A DNA stretch of 64,000 nt from Apis mellifera (GCF_003254395.2 NC_037650.1:3655001-3719000); one strand, 5' to 3'. Shown: positions 40,201-50,200, numbered from the stretch's first letter. Notes: generated by a model from the letters alone, not told the origin. Numbers and translations: made by a program.

Positions 40201-42411
40201 GACGTGCATTTCCCTGCCGCCGGATTTGATGGAGTTTTTGGACTGGATGTTGGAATTGAATTCGCAAACGACATCGTTGCAACAAGTAACGGGATATGAT
40301 CGTTGTTCGATCGTGATCGGGCATGATTCGACTCACGACTGCACGTTTCGATTCCAGCTACCACCGACGTTACCGTTTATAAAAGGAAATTCGGAGGAAC
40401 ATTTTCCACGGGACAAATACCTGTTCCAGAGTTTTCCGAGTCAACGTATAGAGACAGAGATCACCGAATTATACATTAAGATCACGGTGATACGTAATCT
40501 CATAAAGGAGTACGGTACTTTGTCGGAAAAGGAGCAGGAGAAAGTCGAGGCGATTCACGAATATCTGGTTATAAATTTGATTTTGATCCAAAAAAAACTT
40601 TCCGTTTCTTTCTGGTGGGGAAATTTCCTCCATTTTCGTTTTCATTCGTTCCCATTCTTTCTTAGGAGAAACAGCTAGATTTGTTGCTCGAGTACATCGA
40701 AATGAAGGAGGAGGTCGAGAGGAAGGAGAAGCCGAGCGAAGATGAAATGGTCAACATAAGCGAGAGCAATTTCACCGTGCCGGATGGTCTTTTGCACATA
40801 AATTTGCCCAACATATTGAAACTGAACAGCGCGGACTTCTTCGCTAATCAGGATCTTCTTCGAGACAGTAAAGTTTTCACTTTCAGCGAGACTCGTCCAA
40901 AACTTGAATTATAAATACAAAAGATTATTACGAGTTGATCGAATCTGCACGTATTAGATTTCTTCGCCCCGCGTACGTTTCAGACGACATTGGAGTTTCT
41001 TACAAAGGGAAAAGGATAATCAGAAGCGCGAACAAGCATCCAAAGCATGATAATAACAAGATGCAAAGAAATCGTAGAAAGCTGAAAGGGAGGCATGGCA
41101 AGCATCACAAAGATGCAAGTGGTATTGATCAGTCACGGAACAAGGACAGTGTGCATAATGCTGCGACACTGCGTCAAAAACGCGAATACGCGGACAATGC
41201 CTTTTGGGATCCTCTCGATTCAGAGTACGAGGAGCCTTTAATTTACGATTCTATGGACACGGCGAACGTGGAATCGAGCGAGGGGAAGGCGAGCGGCGGC
41301 ACGGCCAAGAAGAAGAAAAGTTTGGGGGATGATATTGGCGGTAAAAAGTATGCGACAGCACAACATTTGACTCGGGGTCGAGAATCTCGACGATAATTGT
41401 GTCCGAAAATTATTGTTGATTGTTATATTTTTATACAAGTACAGTGCTGGGTCTTGGGAAAAAGAGATGACGACCGATTTGACGAGGGACAGGAGCGCGA
41501 ATCAGAAAGAAAATATCGAAGATAATGTGTCTCTTGCCAAAATCCAGTCCCAAGAACAAGACAAGTTTAAGACGGAGAACAGAGGTGATTATTCCTTTCC
41601 TCCGTCTCTTAATTCGTCGCGTAATTCGCCCCCTTTCTTTTTTGCAAATCAGATCTGATGGAGGAGGAGGAACCGATCACGGGCAAGAATCAAGTGGAAG
41701 ACGAGATACTATTGCTCAATAAACGACTAGCTTGGAAGCAGGAGAACGAGCAGCAATTGGAGGAGGTTGCTTTCGGCGAGGATATGAGGAAATCGTTGAA
41801 GGACAAAGAGTTATTCGAGAAATTGACCGAAATCGACAAGAAGAAGTACGACACGTTCAAGAGGCAATACCAAAATTACAGCTCTACAAATTATACGACC
41901 AACAGTCGAAACGGGAGAGACAATTTATCAAACGAGGACAAACTGAGGATGCTCGAAAAGAAGATAAATGTTTATGCGGATGAGTGAGAGAGGCGAGAAG
42001 AAGCGAGAAAAAGTGGGGCGTGGGGGAGGAGAAAAAGTGTGGCGGCCGAGGGGGTGAGAGAGAGAGAGAGAAATTGACAAGTTCACCACGAGCGATCAAC
42101 CAACCGATCCTAACCCACCCCCGCGATAAATTGCAAGATAAAGTGAAACCGTTAAAGAGGAACGCAAAGTTCGGAAAGACAAACTTGCGAAAGAGAAGAT
42201 AACGTTGCAACGGATTAAACGGAGAATTAACCGAGTGTGTCGCAATGACGAATATGACGAGTTTCGTCGTAAATCGAGGAAAAAAACTTACATTTCTTTT
42301 TCGAGAGAGAGAGAGAAAGGACCACGCAAAGGGAAAGAATCAATCGAGGTAAAAATAACTCATCGCAATCACAGTGATGCCGATAGCCTTAACAGTAGTA
42401 ACCAACTTTAA
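30981..42411 (+). CDS. Gene A: large secreted low-complexity protein, unrecognised family (21 coding exons)
   Basis: The coding exons are 30981-31211, 33213-33364, 33527-33709, 33850-34052, 34179-34451, 34578-36440, 36547-36813, 36998-37238, 37461-37619, 37731-37942, 38053-38315, 38562-39599, 39699-39839, 39929-40042, 40130-40285, 40358-40603, 40666-40867, 40984-41347, 41445-41584, 41653-41983 and 42144-42411. Each junction is GT-AG, phases agree throughout, and the total of 7,047 bases is an exact multiple of three (2,348 residues). Residues 1-36 form a signal peptide (hydrophobic core ICFAFIIALPILASA), so the product should enter the secretory pathway. Most of it is Lys/Glu/Asp/Asn/Ser-rich and probably disordered. 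Convertase-like sites include RKRR at 433-436, KR/Q at 681-683, 794-796 and 1515-1517, and RQKR at 2045-2048. Residues 595-607 are poly-Ser, 1599-1671 are extremely basic, and 1696-1981 look like a folded helical region. I do not recognise the family; an extracellular matrix or precursor protein is a guess. The boundaries of exons 11, 16 and 21 are the least certain. Confidence 0.75.
32793..32829. repeat. CTGG tetranucleotide microsatellite
   Basis: Eight or nine CTGG units with one GGGT variant, inside intron 1 of Gene A. Confidence 0.9.
33008..33092. repeat. Compound microsatellite (GA run, then TA run)
   Basis: A GA run at 33008-33029 and a TA run at 33069-33092 separated by unique sequence, about 120 bases upstream of exon 2 of Gene A. 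Confidence 0.9.
33213..33364 (+). CDS. Gene A exon 2
   Basis: Residues 78-127 plus two bases. Begins GEKDHKM and contains an amphipathic helix-like segment (ALAKFLDDVLKAQDDLKW). Ends at AA/GTGAGT, a strong donor. Confidence 0.8.
33381..33451. repeat. A-rich tract in Gene A intron 2
   Basis: About 70 bases of A runs broken by single T or G, directly after the exon 2 donor. A similar A-rich tract follows exon 8 (37302-37354). Confidence 0.85.
33527..33709 (+). CDS. Gene A exon 3 (tandem NAGNAG acceptor)
   Basis: Codes about residues 128-188 and ends at GG/GTAACC. The 3' splice site is AAGAAG: use of the first AG gives a K-S pair, and use of the second (exon from 33530) gives one N, both in frame. 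The exon is Lys/Asn/Asp-rich with NMYFGNDVVFKRNVNFDDFD near its end. Confidence 0.75.
33850..34052 (+). CDS. Gene A exon 4
   Basis: Follows a good CTCTTTGGCAG acceptor and ends at TTCA/GTACGA, just before an in-frame stop (TAA at 34061). Contains two Cys and the hydrophobic patch LCSLNDWLNFNKNL. The donor was chosen because it joins exon 5 in phase. Confidence 0.7.
34179..34451 (+). CDS. Gene A exon 5 (coiled-coil-like segment)
   Basis: Codes residues 257-347. Residues 286-304 (SLESLKETILELKKNLKEA) have heptad-like Leu/Ile spacing, then the chain becomes Glu/Asn/Asp-rich. Ends G/GTGAGG. The acceptor TTGAATAG has a weak pyrimidine tract. Confidence 0.7.
34578..36440 (+). CDS. Gene A exon 6 (large disordered exon with poly-Ser)
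   Basis: A 1,863-base exon coding about residues 348-968, from TTTTTCCAG to GCAG/GTAAGA. Composition is Glu, Lys, Gly, Ala and Asn rich. It contains RKRR (433-436), a 13-Ser run encoded by a TCC/TCT microsatellite (35318-35356), KR/Q sites at 681-683 and 794-796, and the less charged segment QAPFMLDMFNVKKTLLEKED. The antisense strand is also open for long stretches because of the purine-rich composition; those frames are shadows. Confidence 0.85.
35318..35368 (+). repeat. Coding TCC/TCT microsatellite (poly-Ser)
   Basis: Thirteen serine codons, one proline, then three serines, using mixed TCC and TCT codons, residues 595-611 of Gene A. The mixed codons indicate an older, partly interrupted repeat. 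Confidence 0.9.
36547..36813 (+). CDS. Gene A exon 7
   Basis: About residues 969-1057. Starts with a Lys/Arg-rich block (KSKMSKRKKTEKSRKRRNP), then the acidic, tyrosine-containing VIEYYEYDNDMDQENDE. Donor G/GTAATG lies before an in-frame stop at 36849. Confidence 0.75.
36998..37238 (+). CDS. Gene A exon 8
   Basis: About residues 1058-1137. Contains VEYEEEKECVPPKTDKKVD and a Lys/Glu-rich helix-like part. The donor (AG/GTGAAG) overlaps an in-frame TGA at 37240, which supports splicing here. The following intron carries an A-rich tract. Confidence 0.75.
37302..37354. repeat. A-rich tract in Gene A intron 8
   Basis: Runs of A separated by single C or T, 64 bases after the donor of exon 8. Confidence 0.85.
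37461..37619 (+). CDS. Gene A exon 9
   Basis: About residues 1138-1190. Less repetitive than its neighbours (NEMVLDPAKYILKMDKNLD, then DDIFEDIQSMDEK). The donor AA/GTAACC creates the in-frame TAA that would end an unspliced reading. This exon is too short to show up as a long ORF and was found by splice phase. Confidence 0.75.
37731..37942 (+). CDS. Gene A exon 10
   Basis: About residues 1191-1261. Contains PLYEELKKIYDWNEEE and MFYGTNDKLDPNVIEQ. Acceptor CTTTGAGCAG; donor G/GTAATA. The intron starts with an AAT-rich repeat, so unspliced reading would give poly-Asn. Confidence 0.75.
38053..38315 (+). CDS. Gene A exon 11 (5' boundary uncertain)
   Basis: About residues 1262-1349, ending AAAAG/GTAAAA. 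The acceptor CCGTACAG at 38045-38052 is the only nearby AG that keeps phase; it yields the unusually hydrophobic start SSPNLFLPISLLVYDG. From DGSEQSKIGENN onward the coding character is clear. Confidence 0.6.
38421..38463. repeat. TA/TACA microsatellite in Gene A intron 11
   Basis: TA repeats grading into ATACAT units, 100 bases upstream of exon 12. Confidence 0.85.
38562..39599 (+). CDS. Gene A exon 12 (convertase-like site and polybasic block)
   Basis: A 1,038-base exon in phase 0 at both ends, residues 1350-1695. A furin-like RVKR followed by Q lies at 1513-1517 and opens a tyrosine-rich stretch (QISLPYEAYYDEVNQ, then MMYYNNRYLKNEENHNF). It is followed by residues 1599-1671, a block of almost only Lys, Arg, His and Asn, including an AAC-repeat-encoded poly-Asn. 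In a secreted protein such a block suggests binding to polyanions (inference). Ends AAGAAC/GTACGT. Confidence 0.85.
39699..39839 (+). CDS. Gene A exon 13 (start of the folded-looking region)
   Basis: Residues 1696-1742, phase 0 at both ends. Sequence such as INMFLVADNMED and AVHGELAGKIVQQIFEQ is normally complex, unlike the preceding exons. Acceptor ATATTTTAG; donor CAG/GTATTT. Confidence 0.8.
39929..40042 (+). CDS. Gene A exon 14
   Basis: Residues 1743-1780, phase 0. Contains LKVSLGPGLYYKHKVRDTV and one Cys (AAEKCHQSF). Acceptor ATCGTCAG, donor AAA/GTGCGT. Confidence 0.8.
40130..40285 (+). CDS. Gene A exon 15
   Basis: Residues 1781-1832, phase 0. Amphipathic helices (EIMNKIVSLLNQLIFEEVQK and PPDLMEFLDWMLELN) around one Cys (KKTCISLPP). 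Acceptor CCCTCCAAG, donor CAA/GTAACG. Confidence 0.8.
40358..40603 (+). CDS. Gene A exon 16 (3' boundary uncertain)
   Basis: Residues 1833-1914. Contains LPPTLPFIKGN and the helix-rich ITELYIKITVIRNLIKEY, then LSEKEQEKVEAIHEYLVINL. The only phase-compatible GT before the next acceptor is TCC/GTTTCT, a weak donor, leaving a 62-base intron. The other visible GT (GTGGGG at 40615) is out of phase. Confidence 0.65.
40666..40867 (+). CDS. Gene A exon 17
   Basis: About residues 1915-1981. Starts EKQLDLLLEYIEMKEEVE after the acceptor TTCTTTCTTAG and includes VPDGLLHINLPNILKLNSADFF. Donor A/GTAAAG. Reading through would stop at 40912. Confidence 0.75.
40984..41347 (+). CDS. Gene A exon 18
   Basis: About residues 1982-2102. 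Basic, His-rich start (KRIIRSANKHPKHDNNK), a convertase-like RQKR at 2045-2048 that would release EYADNAFWDPLDSEYEEP, and an acidic Tyr-containing segment. The donor GTATGC at 41348 keeps frame; GTAAAA at 41341 would lead to an early stop in the next exon. Confidence 0.75.
41445..41584 (+). CDS. Gene A exon 19
   Basis: About residues 2103-2149. Starts AGSWEKEMTTDLTRDRS after TACAG. Ends AGAG/GTGATT. Confidence 0.7.
41653..41983 (+). CDS. Gene A exon 20
   Basis: About residues 2150-2259. Helix-rich, charged (EDEILLLNKRLAWKQENEQ, then LFEKLTEIDKKKYDTFKRQ). The end GATGA/GTGAGA is a strong donor overlapping an in-frame TGA (41985-41987). If not spliced, the protein would end here at ...NVYADE. 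Confidence 0.75.
42144..42411 (+). CDS. Gene A exon 21 (last exon, provisional)
   Basis: About residues 2260-2348, ending at a TAA at 42409 and followed by AATAAA at 42435. The acceptor ATAAAG at 42138-42143 is phase-compatible and opens a Lys/Glu/Arg-rich helix (EERKVRKDKLAKEKITLQR). The alternative acceptor GACAAG at 42076-42081 is also in phase but leads to a different C terminus ending at 42202. Confidence 0.5.
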
Positions 42412-45400
42412 ATTATATATCCAATAATATTTAGAATAAATTTTATATGGAAACACGTTGAATATTCCTTTACAAGCTAAACCTCTTCTTTACGCTCTCT
42501 CTCGATTTCGTTTCGTTTTATTAATCGAATCTATATATATATATATAAATAAAGCAATAACCAGTAGTTCACCAGTGGACATTTATAGGTGGAGTAATTG
42601 TATTTGCGATACAATAGTGCGAGGCTGCGTAATATCGCGGTGAACCGGGATAGGTTCGCGTCGTTGCTTGACAGCGGGCGTCTAAATAATTTCATCAGAT
42701 ACATCGATCGCCGATGAGCTTTATCGTAATTGACACATTCGCTCTATCTGGCCGACAGGCGAGCCTGTGAAACCTCGTAAATCGTCCTGTCGTTGCGACC
42801 AACTCGACGGCCTCTCGTATGTTTGCACACGCGTACAACTCCCTCCCTCACTCCCTCCTCGTGCTAATCTATGCACGAAAACTGCTTAAACCCCGCGCGA
42901 TTACTATCTGCTAATTGCCCTCTAAGAACTGATCCGATTTATCAATATCCCGAATTTCACCATATAACGAAATTTTATTTACACGCTCGCGGGCGAAATA
43001 GATAAAAAGATATTCCAAAATGTAATTTAATTTAACGACAAAATTTCTAGAAATCAAACGTAAATCGCAATTGGAATAATTCGTAAAGAAGGATCTAATC
43101 GAAGCAAAGAAGAGGACAAGATCGATTATTTTCCTAACTCTTTCAAAGAGAACTATTGTTCCAAAGATTTCATAATCCGGGCGACTAGATCGACGTCCTC
43201 CCTATCCCGACGGCGGAACTGATTAAATCTCGCGAAGAAAAAGGAAAGGGACGACCTCCATTGCGATTACTCGTACCTTTTCGCCTTTTCCTTCCCTTTC
43301 CGCCCCTGTCTCCCTCGGTGGAAGAACGAGAGGGGTAAGAAGAAGAAGAAGAAGAAGAAAAAAGTACGCGTTCTCTCGTCTCCAGAGGCACGAAATATCT
43401 GGGAAAGTTTGCTCGTAAAGTAAGTCCACGCAGCGAAATTCCCCCGGGCCAATTAAAGTCCCGAAATCGGACGCGCTCGCTTATGCAGGCAAGGGCAAGG
43501 TGGAATACGGAAAAGGGAGGAGGAGGAGGAGGAATCTAACCCGCGGTTGGTGAACGTTATTACTTATTCGACTCGAGGATTTTAAGGGTGGCCGACACGC
43601 GGATTTATTTAGATATTCCAACGGTGAGCATCTGCTCGAGCTTCGACCGGCTCTCGTCTCTCTTCGCTCTTCTTTCGACCCGCATTAATATACACGGAGA
43701 GCCGGTGCGTCTGCGATCCCTCCTCCCTCCCCTTCAGCTATTTTTACATAACGTTAAGTTGTTCGTGTAACGCAGTCCTGGCCCTCCAGACCATCGCAGT
43801 CGTCCTCCGAACGTTGGGTCACTAATGGGGGTTAAAACGCACAACTACGGACACCAGACGCGTAGACGCGCATCGAGAGAAATTTCACCGATCGAATTTT
43901 TACTTTCACCTTCCCCAATTTCTTCCTCAATGCGCTTTAAATTCTTTCTTTCTTAACGATTAAAATTAAGAGCTAACGTTCGTCGTCGAAGAAACGAACG
44001 AATTTTTATTCCGCGGAGGGAGGGAGAAAGTTTTGATAAAAACTGCGGGGCCGTGAATTATTAATTTCGAGTTCGATAGGTTTTAAAGGAGACTGATACG
44101 ATTTCATTTCGGAGGCGAGGAGCGAAAGAATGAACCCGGTGAAAAAAAATGATTCGGTTCGATCTCGGGGGAACATTGGTGGACGCGATAAGTACACATT
44201 GTCCGGACACATCGCGACTTTCGTTAGCTATCACGTTAGTCATCACGCTTAATCGCGTTTTTTCGACGGCGACCTCGATTTGACGGAACCACGATCGATC
44301 CAGAGCGGAGAGAGTCAAATCCCTGTTGCCTCTTAATTGGAAAATGAATTCGACTACGGAGGGGAGGGGAGATTATTCACGAGAACGTCGCCAACTAGTT
44401 TCAATACCCCTCGTACGCGTCGTTTACGCCAATTGTTTCGAGATCCCGCCACTGTCTCTGAGCCAACCGGATCGACTTTTACTGAATCGCGCGATTAAAG
44501 GAAACATTTTCGATAATTTCAACAAATGGCCGACTAAGCTGAGCTTTCGAGCCTCGATCAATTAACTATATTCGCGAAACTATTAAAAATAAATAATTCG
44601 TAAATGGAGGGAGAGAGATTATTATTTCTCCTCCACCCATCGAAAATAAAAACTAAGACTGAGAAGAGTAAGAAGAATTAGGGGGGGAGAAAAAAGCAAA
44701 GAGCGGGTGAACGAGGGGGAGGGAAAATCGTGGTGGAAAGAGAGAAGCGGGTGGTGGTCGGCCATTGGATCGGGGTCTGGCACGCACCCCCGAATGACAG
44801 ATGGTATTTTCGCGTATCATGATCGCGGCTAGGATAGTTTCCTATATCGTGGAATATACAGCCCCGGCCTGGCATCGTCGACATGTCGATAGCAGGCCTC
44901 GCCGTGCGATACATCCACCGATATCCCCGTACCATGGGCATCCGCGGTCCATCCCCTTCGTTCGACCGCTAAATGGCCAAGCGGAGCCACCCCCATGGTG
45001 CTCAATTATTGATACTTACCCCTCGTGCCGCCTAGCATTTCCCTGGCTGCATGTTCCCGATGCGTTCCGTCCTTCGATCCTATGTCTATGCATCCTCCCT
45101 GCGAGCCACCAACTTATCTGAAAATAACGAAACGCGTTAGTTGATCTCGAGTCAACTGGAAAATATTTTCTTCCATGGATCGAAAAGTTTATACAAATTT
45201 TGTTAGAGGAAAATTTCAATCCGTCAAATCGATGATATTTCTTTTGATGAAATTGTATTCTCTTTTTCTTTTTGATACAAAGAAATGTATCATCGATGTT
45301 GACGTTGTGTTAATCAGGGCAAGTAAAAAAAAGGAAAAAAGAAGAAAAAGAAAAGCGATCAATCTACTGGTAGAAAGATGGACAAGTTTCCAAAGTACTA

Positions 45401-47200
45401 GTTTCCAAGTTTTACAAAACGAAGAGGGGAAGGGCTGAGAACCGCTGTTGGTCGCAATGGCCTCGATTAACCGTTTGACCGGCTAGAGCGAGTCAACGTT
45501 TTCCAGGCGTCCAGGCTCGCCCTATTAGATCTACTGGGAAGGCTTGGTACAGATACCAGGAGGTGGACGTACACAGTTTCAATGTTTCTTTGCATCGGAT
45601 TCTGGGCGAAGCCGGGGGTTTGTTCCGCGGGGAGAAGATGGGCGAAAAAAGAAAAAACGAGAGGAAAGTGGCGTCCACTGATTAAAAGTTTTCTGCCCGA
45701 CATCGTGATCGTTCCTTCGCCCGATGTCAGATTAATCGTGGCTTCTTCGATCGAGCCGTAGAAAACGAAAAACCGATATCGGTTCGGATAGAGCATCGCG
45801 GATGCAAGTGAGAAGGAGGAGAGGAAATGCGAGGGGAAATACCGTCAATGGTATTGAAAAAATATAATCCACCCTCACGGTCTTTCCGCAAACTTTAAGA
45901 CATTCGTCTGTTCGAGGCTCGTTCGTCAACCGGGAAAACGAAACGAGAAGAAAAGAGAAGCGGCCTCCATAAAGCGATCGGGGAGACCCTCGCCGTTACA
46001 CCCATAGACGCGAGCCGCGTCTCTCCTCTAAGTGTATTAGACTCGCGTTTCGGGTCGTGGAAGAAGGTGTGCGGGGGTGGGTGTAAGCCGGAGGACGGTT
46101 TCGAAGGGTGCGAGAGGGTGGGGTCCGAGGCCTGTACCCCGCTAATGGCACCCTCGGGGTATTCCCGGAGAACCCTCTCGTATTTATTATTTAGCGGGGA
46201 TACCGGTAGGTGGGAAGGAAGCGGGAGAAAGAGAAACGGAGAAAGAGGGAAAGAGGGGATGGCGTGAAGGTGTAACGGAGAGGAAGAGCTGGGGCAGAGA
46301 GGGTCAGCATTGGCAGGCCGCGAGGATTTATCCGCAAACATCACACATCGGTCGTAGACTTCCGTTGAGCACGATTTCGAGAATGGAAACCGCAGGAAAT
46401 TAACGGTGACACGTGGTCGGGCTGGACACGTGTTTAACCGAGTGCAAACGATGAAAAATACGATGCCCGATGGAGCTTCGATCAGGAATTTCGAACAGAT
46501 GACAATAATACGAATTTGCATAATCGCGTTCGATGCGATAGATGTGGAAAAATCGTTGAATTTTGTCGTTAAACGAGCATTAGACTCGCCGAACCGGATA
46601 AATTCGAATGAAAAAAAAAAGGAAAAGAAAAAAAAAGCTGATCGAGGATTCATCGGAATGGTATCAATCGAAGAATCGATTCATAGATTACGTAGCGGAA
46701 AAACAAGTGGAAAAAACATGGGGAGAGGGGCAAAAATAATCAAAGAGCAGGAGAGGGGTGGAGGGGTATGGACGAGGGAATCGGGAAAATCGGAAACAAT
46801 TGTCGCTCGTGTATGTTCGAGGAGAGGACTTGTGCGCGCGCAATTTGCGCGTCAGGAAAATGCATGCTTCGATGGCAGCAGCTGCGGGACGTTATTGATA
46901 CTACATTTCTCCCGATTTGACGAATTGCCGTATTGGACTAATGGTCCGAATACGAAGGCCCCCGCCGGCCGATCCAACCGGCTTCTGACTCGTGGCTTCC
47001 TAGCAAAATTGTTGACCCCCCACGTAAAACTATAACTCGCTCATAATTCTCCGCCATTTCGGTCTGGAGAAGCAGGAGGAAAAAACGAGAAAACGTGGTC
47101 AAACAAATGGTCGAGGGAAAATATCGATACTTCTGCTCGGTTTACTTTTCGAAAATTAATGCCAACGAGCCGAGCATTTAGTCGTTTCGTCGACGTGATT
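42412..47200. other. Intergenic DNA between Genes A and B, proximal part
   Basis: After the poly(A) signals no gene is supported. A GAA-type purine run occurs at 43337-43361, and unique GC-balanced sequence spans 44,750-45,120 and 45,420-46,600. The minus-strand frame at 45895-46653 (252 codons) mixes phenylalanine runs with unremarkable sequence and shows no domain; it is not called. Confidence 0.55.
42435..42440 (+). terminator. Candidate polyadenylation signal of Gene A
   Basis: AATAAA 24 bases after the stop codon in an AT-rich stretch; a second AATAAA lies at 42548-42553. The distance from the stop is short, so the second may be the one used. Confidence 0.5.
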
Positions 47201-50200
47201 TCGAATGAAACGTTCGAATACAAGTGTTTCAAAATTCAAAATTACACGGAACCACAAATTGTTAAATTTTACTGGCATATTATCTCGATAGACGTGACAT
47301 GAATCGTATAAATGGAAACATTCAACGCACTATACAGATTTATGTAACGAATATACGATCTACGTTTCATTCTATTCTAGTATTTGGAACAGGTTCAAAT
47401 AGACTGATATAAATTAGCGGTTCTTACCAGAAAAATGTGTCGTGACGGTGAATCGAAGCATTTTACGAAGGCACGCCGCTTTTCTCGAACTCGTCACTAC
47501 CGAGAATCAACGTCACAGAAATACCGGGATATAAGTTTGAAAAAATAGGTCGATTAAGAGCAACGATATCCATCAAACTGTCTCTTAAAATGTTCGTCCG
47601 GCGATCGAAAAATAATCTCGAAATGGAGAATACGAGAACACGTTCGAACACGTTCGAAAGAGAAAAGGAGACTGAGGTATGTGTAGCACTAGCGAGCAAC
47701 CTCATATCGTCCAACGTAACAGGGAAAAAAACGTCAACAAAGACGAACTGCCTATAAGTATAATCTAAAAATATATACAAGCTGCTCGATCTAGCACAAA
47801 GAAAAATGTAAACTTTGCGTAATTTGCGTTCTTGGAAATATTCATTGGAAACATTCACTTTTACAATAAGAAATATTAACGGATATTCGAACTACGCAAT
47901 TACAGAAAGAAAAGGAAGCGTTTAACGTATAAGAATAGTAATAGAAATTATAGAAATCTCATTACCATGATACGTTAAACTATTTTTCACTAATATTTGT
48001 TTATTTGATAAATAATTATTCGCTACGCAATGCTTTTTTACATATCTAGCTAAATATCATAAACGAATTTCGATGGATGATGAGAAAACAAATTAATGGC
48101 CGACATATTGAATCGTGATTACGTCACAAATTAGAATAATCATTAATTTCATCTATTTTCGAATATCCGTCTTAATATTTCAACTAATCTCGATATAATT
48201 CTTTCAAATTTATCGAAAAGAGACAAAATCTAAATATATTTACTCGAATTTACGACTGTAAAAATCTTTGATTCGCTTTCCCGCCATTTTCATTTCTGAG
48301 ACACTTTGATTAATAACAATTTTTATTAATTTACACTTACCAAATTGATTATCCAGTAAAATATCTCGATATTTCGTTGCACAACATTGAACTATTCACT
48401 TTTTGATCTCGCAATATACACGATCACCAAGTTTTTTCAATTAATTAACATAAATTAACTTTCAATTAACGAGCATTTGCACCACATCGACTCAACAAGC
48501 ACTTTTGAGAAAGAAAACATCAAATCAAACGTTCGTCCAATCGGCGGGCGTTAGTGTCGCCACCTATATTCGATGCCATTAACTATCACTTCAAATTGAA
48601 GTTATCCACTGCAAGTTATCGATTGCCGCCAAATTAAAAATTATTTTTTGAATAAAAATAATCTCGTTCTTTCTTTTTTTATAAATATACTTTCGATTAT
48701 TCGTCGGTAACGGTATGTAATTTCTTTATTATTACCCTAAAATTAAAAGATATCAAAAATATATAACACGATATCATAAAATATGAATTATCATTTTTAA
48801 AAAGTATTTAATATTTTATAACAAATTCATGAGCGACGTATACGACGTTTAAAAGAAAAGTTTAAGATACAAGTAAAAATGTAATTTCGATCTTTTCGAA
48901 TTTTTTTCTTCTTTTTTTTTTTTTTTTTTTGTAATATAATTACGACTCGGTCGCAATTACGGCACTCATATTTTCTATTTTTTCCTCGAATTGATTCAGA
49001 AAAATGGCCCCGAAGCTTGAGAAGGAATGAAACTACATTATGCATAGCGCACCATTTTACTTGCTGCATTCTCGGGATGATAATGGCATCGTTTGAAGTG
49101 TTCGCGTAATTAATGAAGCTAAAAAAACTTTTGACCCTTAATTACGCTGTCCATTGTATTTGGAGAGTTCTTTTTTTCTACGGACTACTATGAAAATACG
49201 AATAAAGAAAACGGACCGTATTGCAATCAACGAATGTCTCCGAGAATATATTATATAAACGCAATCATTTTTTGATCCCTTTTACGAATTTGACGAATAC
49301 TGTTTATATTAATTAAATTTTGAAATAATTTACATATTGATTAAATAAGGAAAAATATTTTTCAAAAAATGTTTCACAATGTCTATTATTTATCTTTAGA
49401 AAATTTAGAACTGCAACAAGCTACGAAAGCTATTCGTATAGAAAATGTTTCTTCTATTATATTATTTTATAAAAAAAAAAATTCCATTGAACAGTCGAAC
49501 AGTTTTCGTCTGATAATAAATTTGTATTTTTATATTATATCGTAATAAATTGTAGATGCCGATCGAGAAAAGCTGATTTTTTTCAAAGTCGGTATTTCAG
49601 AACTGTACACGACGTGAAGTCCAATAAAACGAGAGAGCCTTCTTCCGTGGTAGAACAAAAGTCGTTCCGTTTCGTACTCGAATCGTACGACTGAGAGTTG
49701 GTCGACAATAAGATATTATAAAACGAATCGATATCCCTTCATTGTTGTAATAAACGATCTGAACTCTTGAACAATAATTAAACGTTTTAAATATAAATAT
49801 AAACGTGGAAAAAACCAACGATCGATCGGTAAGGGATCGTTCCAGTTGGAGACTGGGATTCCGACGAGAGTCTCACCGGATAAGAAGAATCCTATACTTC
49901 GTTTGGAACACGGTCGGGCAGAGAATTTTTATAACTAAATTTTCAAGTATAATCAAGATCACGGTCATTATCTCCAATTACCCATTACTCCGAGTAATTG
50001 TGTTAATAGGCTATGGAGAAACGTACTTCGAGTCCTCGAAGCGGAACCCACGAAAATCGCTTCGCTATTCCCTCCCTGAAAATTATACCTTTGTGCTTTA
50101 AACGCTTTACAACCCAAGCTAACTGAGCGAGCTCGTATCCACTTCGAACGTTGCCTAATTTTCCTTACGATTTAAAAAACGTACTATCGTTTATTTTTCT

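Noticed and set aside
41985..41987. TGA as the true end of Gene A
   Set aside because: The TGA overlaps a strong GTGAGA donor, and a phase-compatible coding exon followed by AATAAA lies 160 bases on. Kept as an alternative, not preferred.
45895..46653. 252-codon minus-strand frame
   Set aside because: Begins with a Phe run from a purine tract and has no domain; few stops are expected in this GC-rich stretch.
47463..47858. 131-codon minus-strand frame
   Set aside because: Normal-complexity translation, but no recognisable domain, no splice context and AT-rich surroundings; not enough to call a gene.
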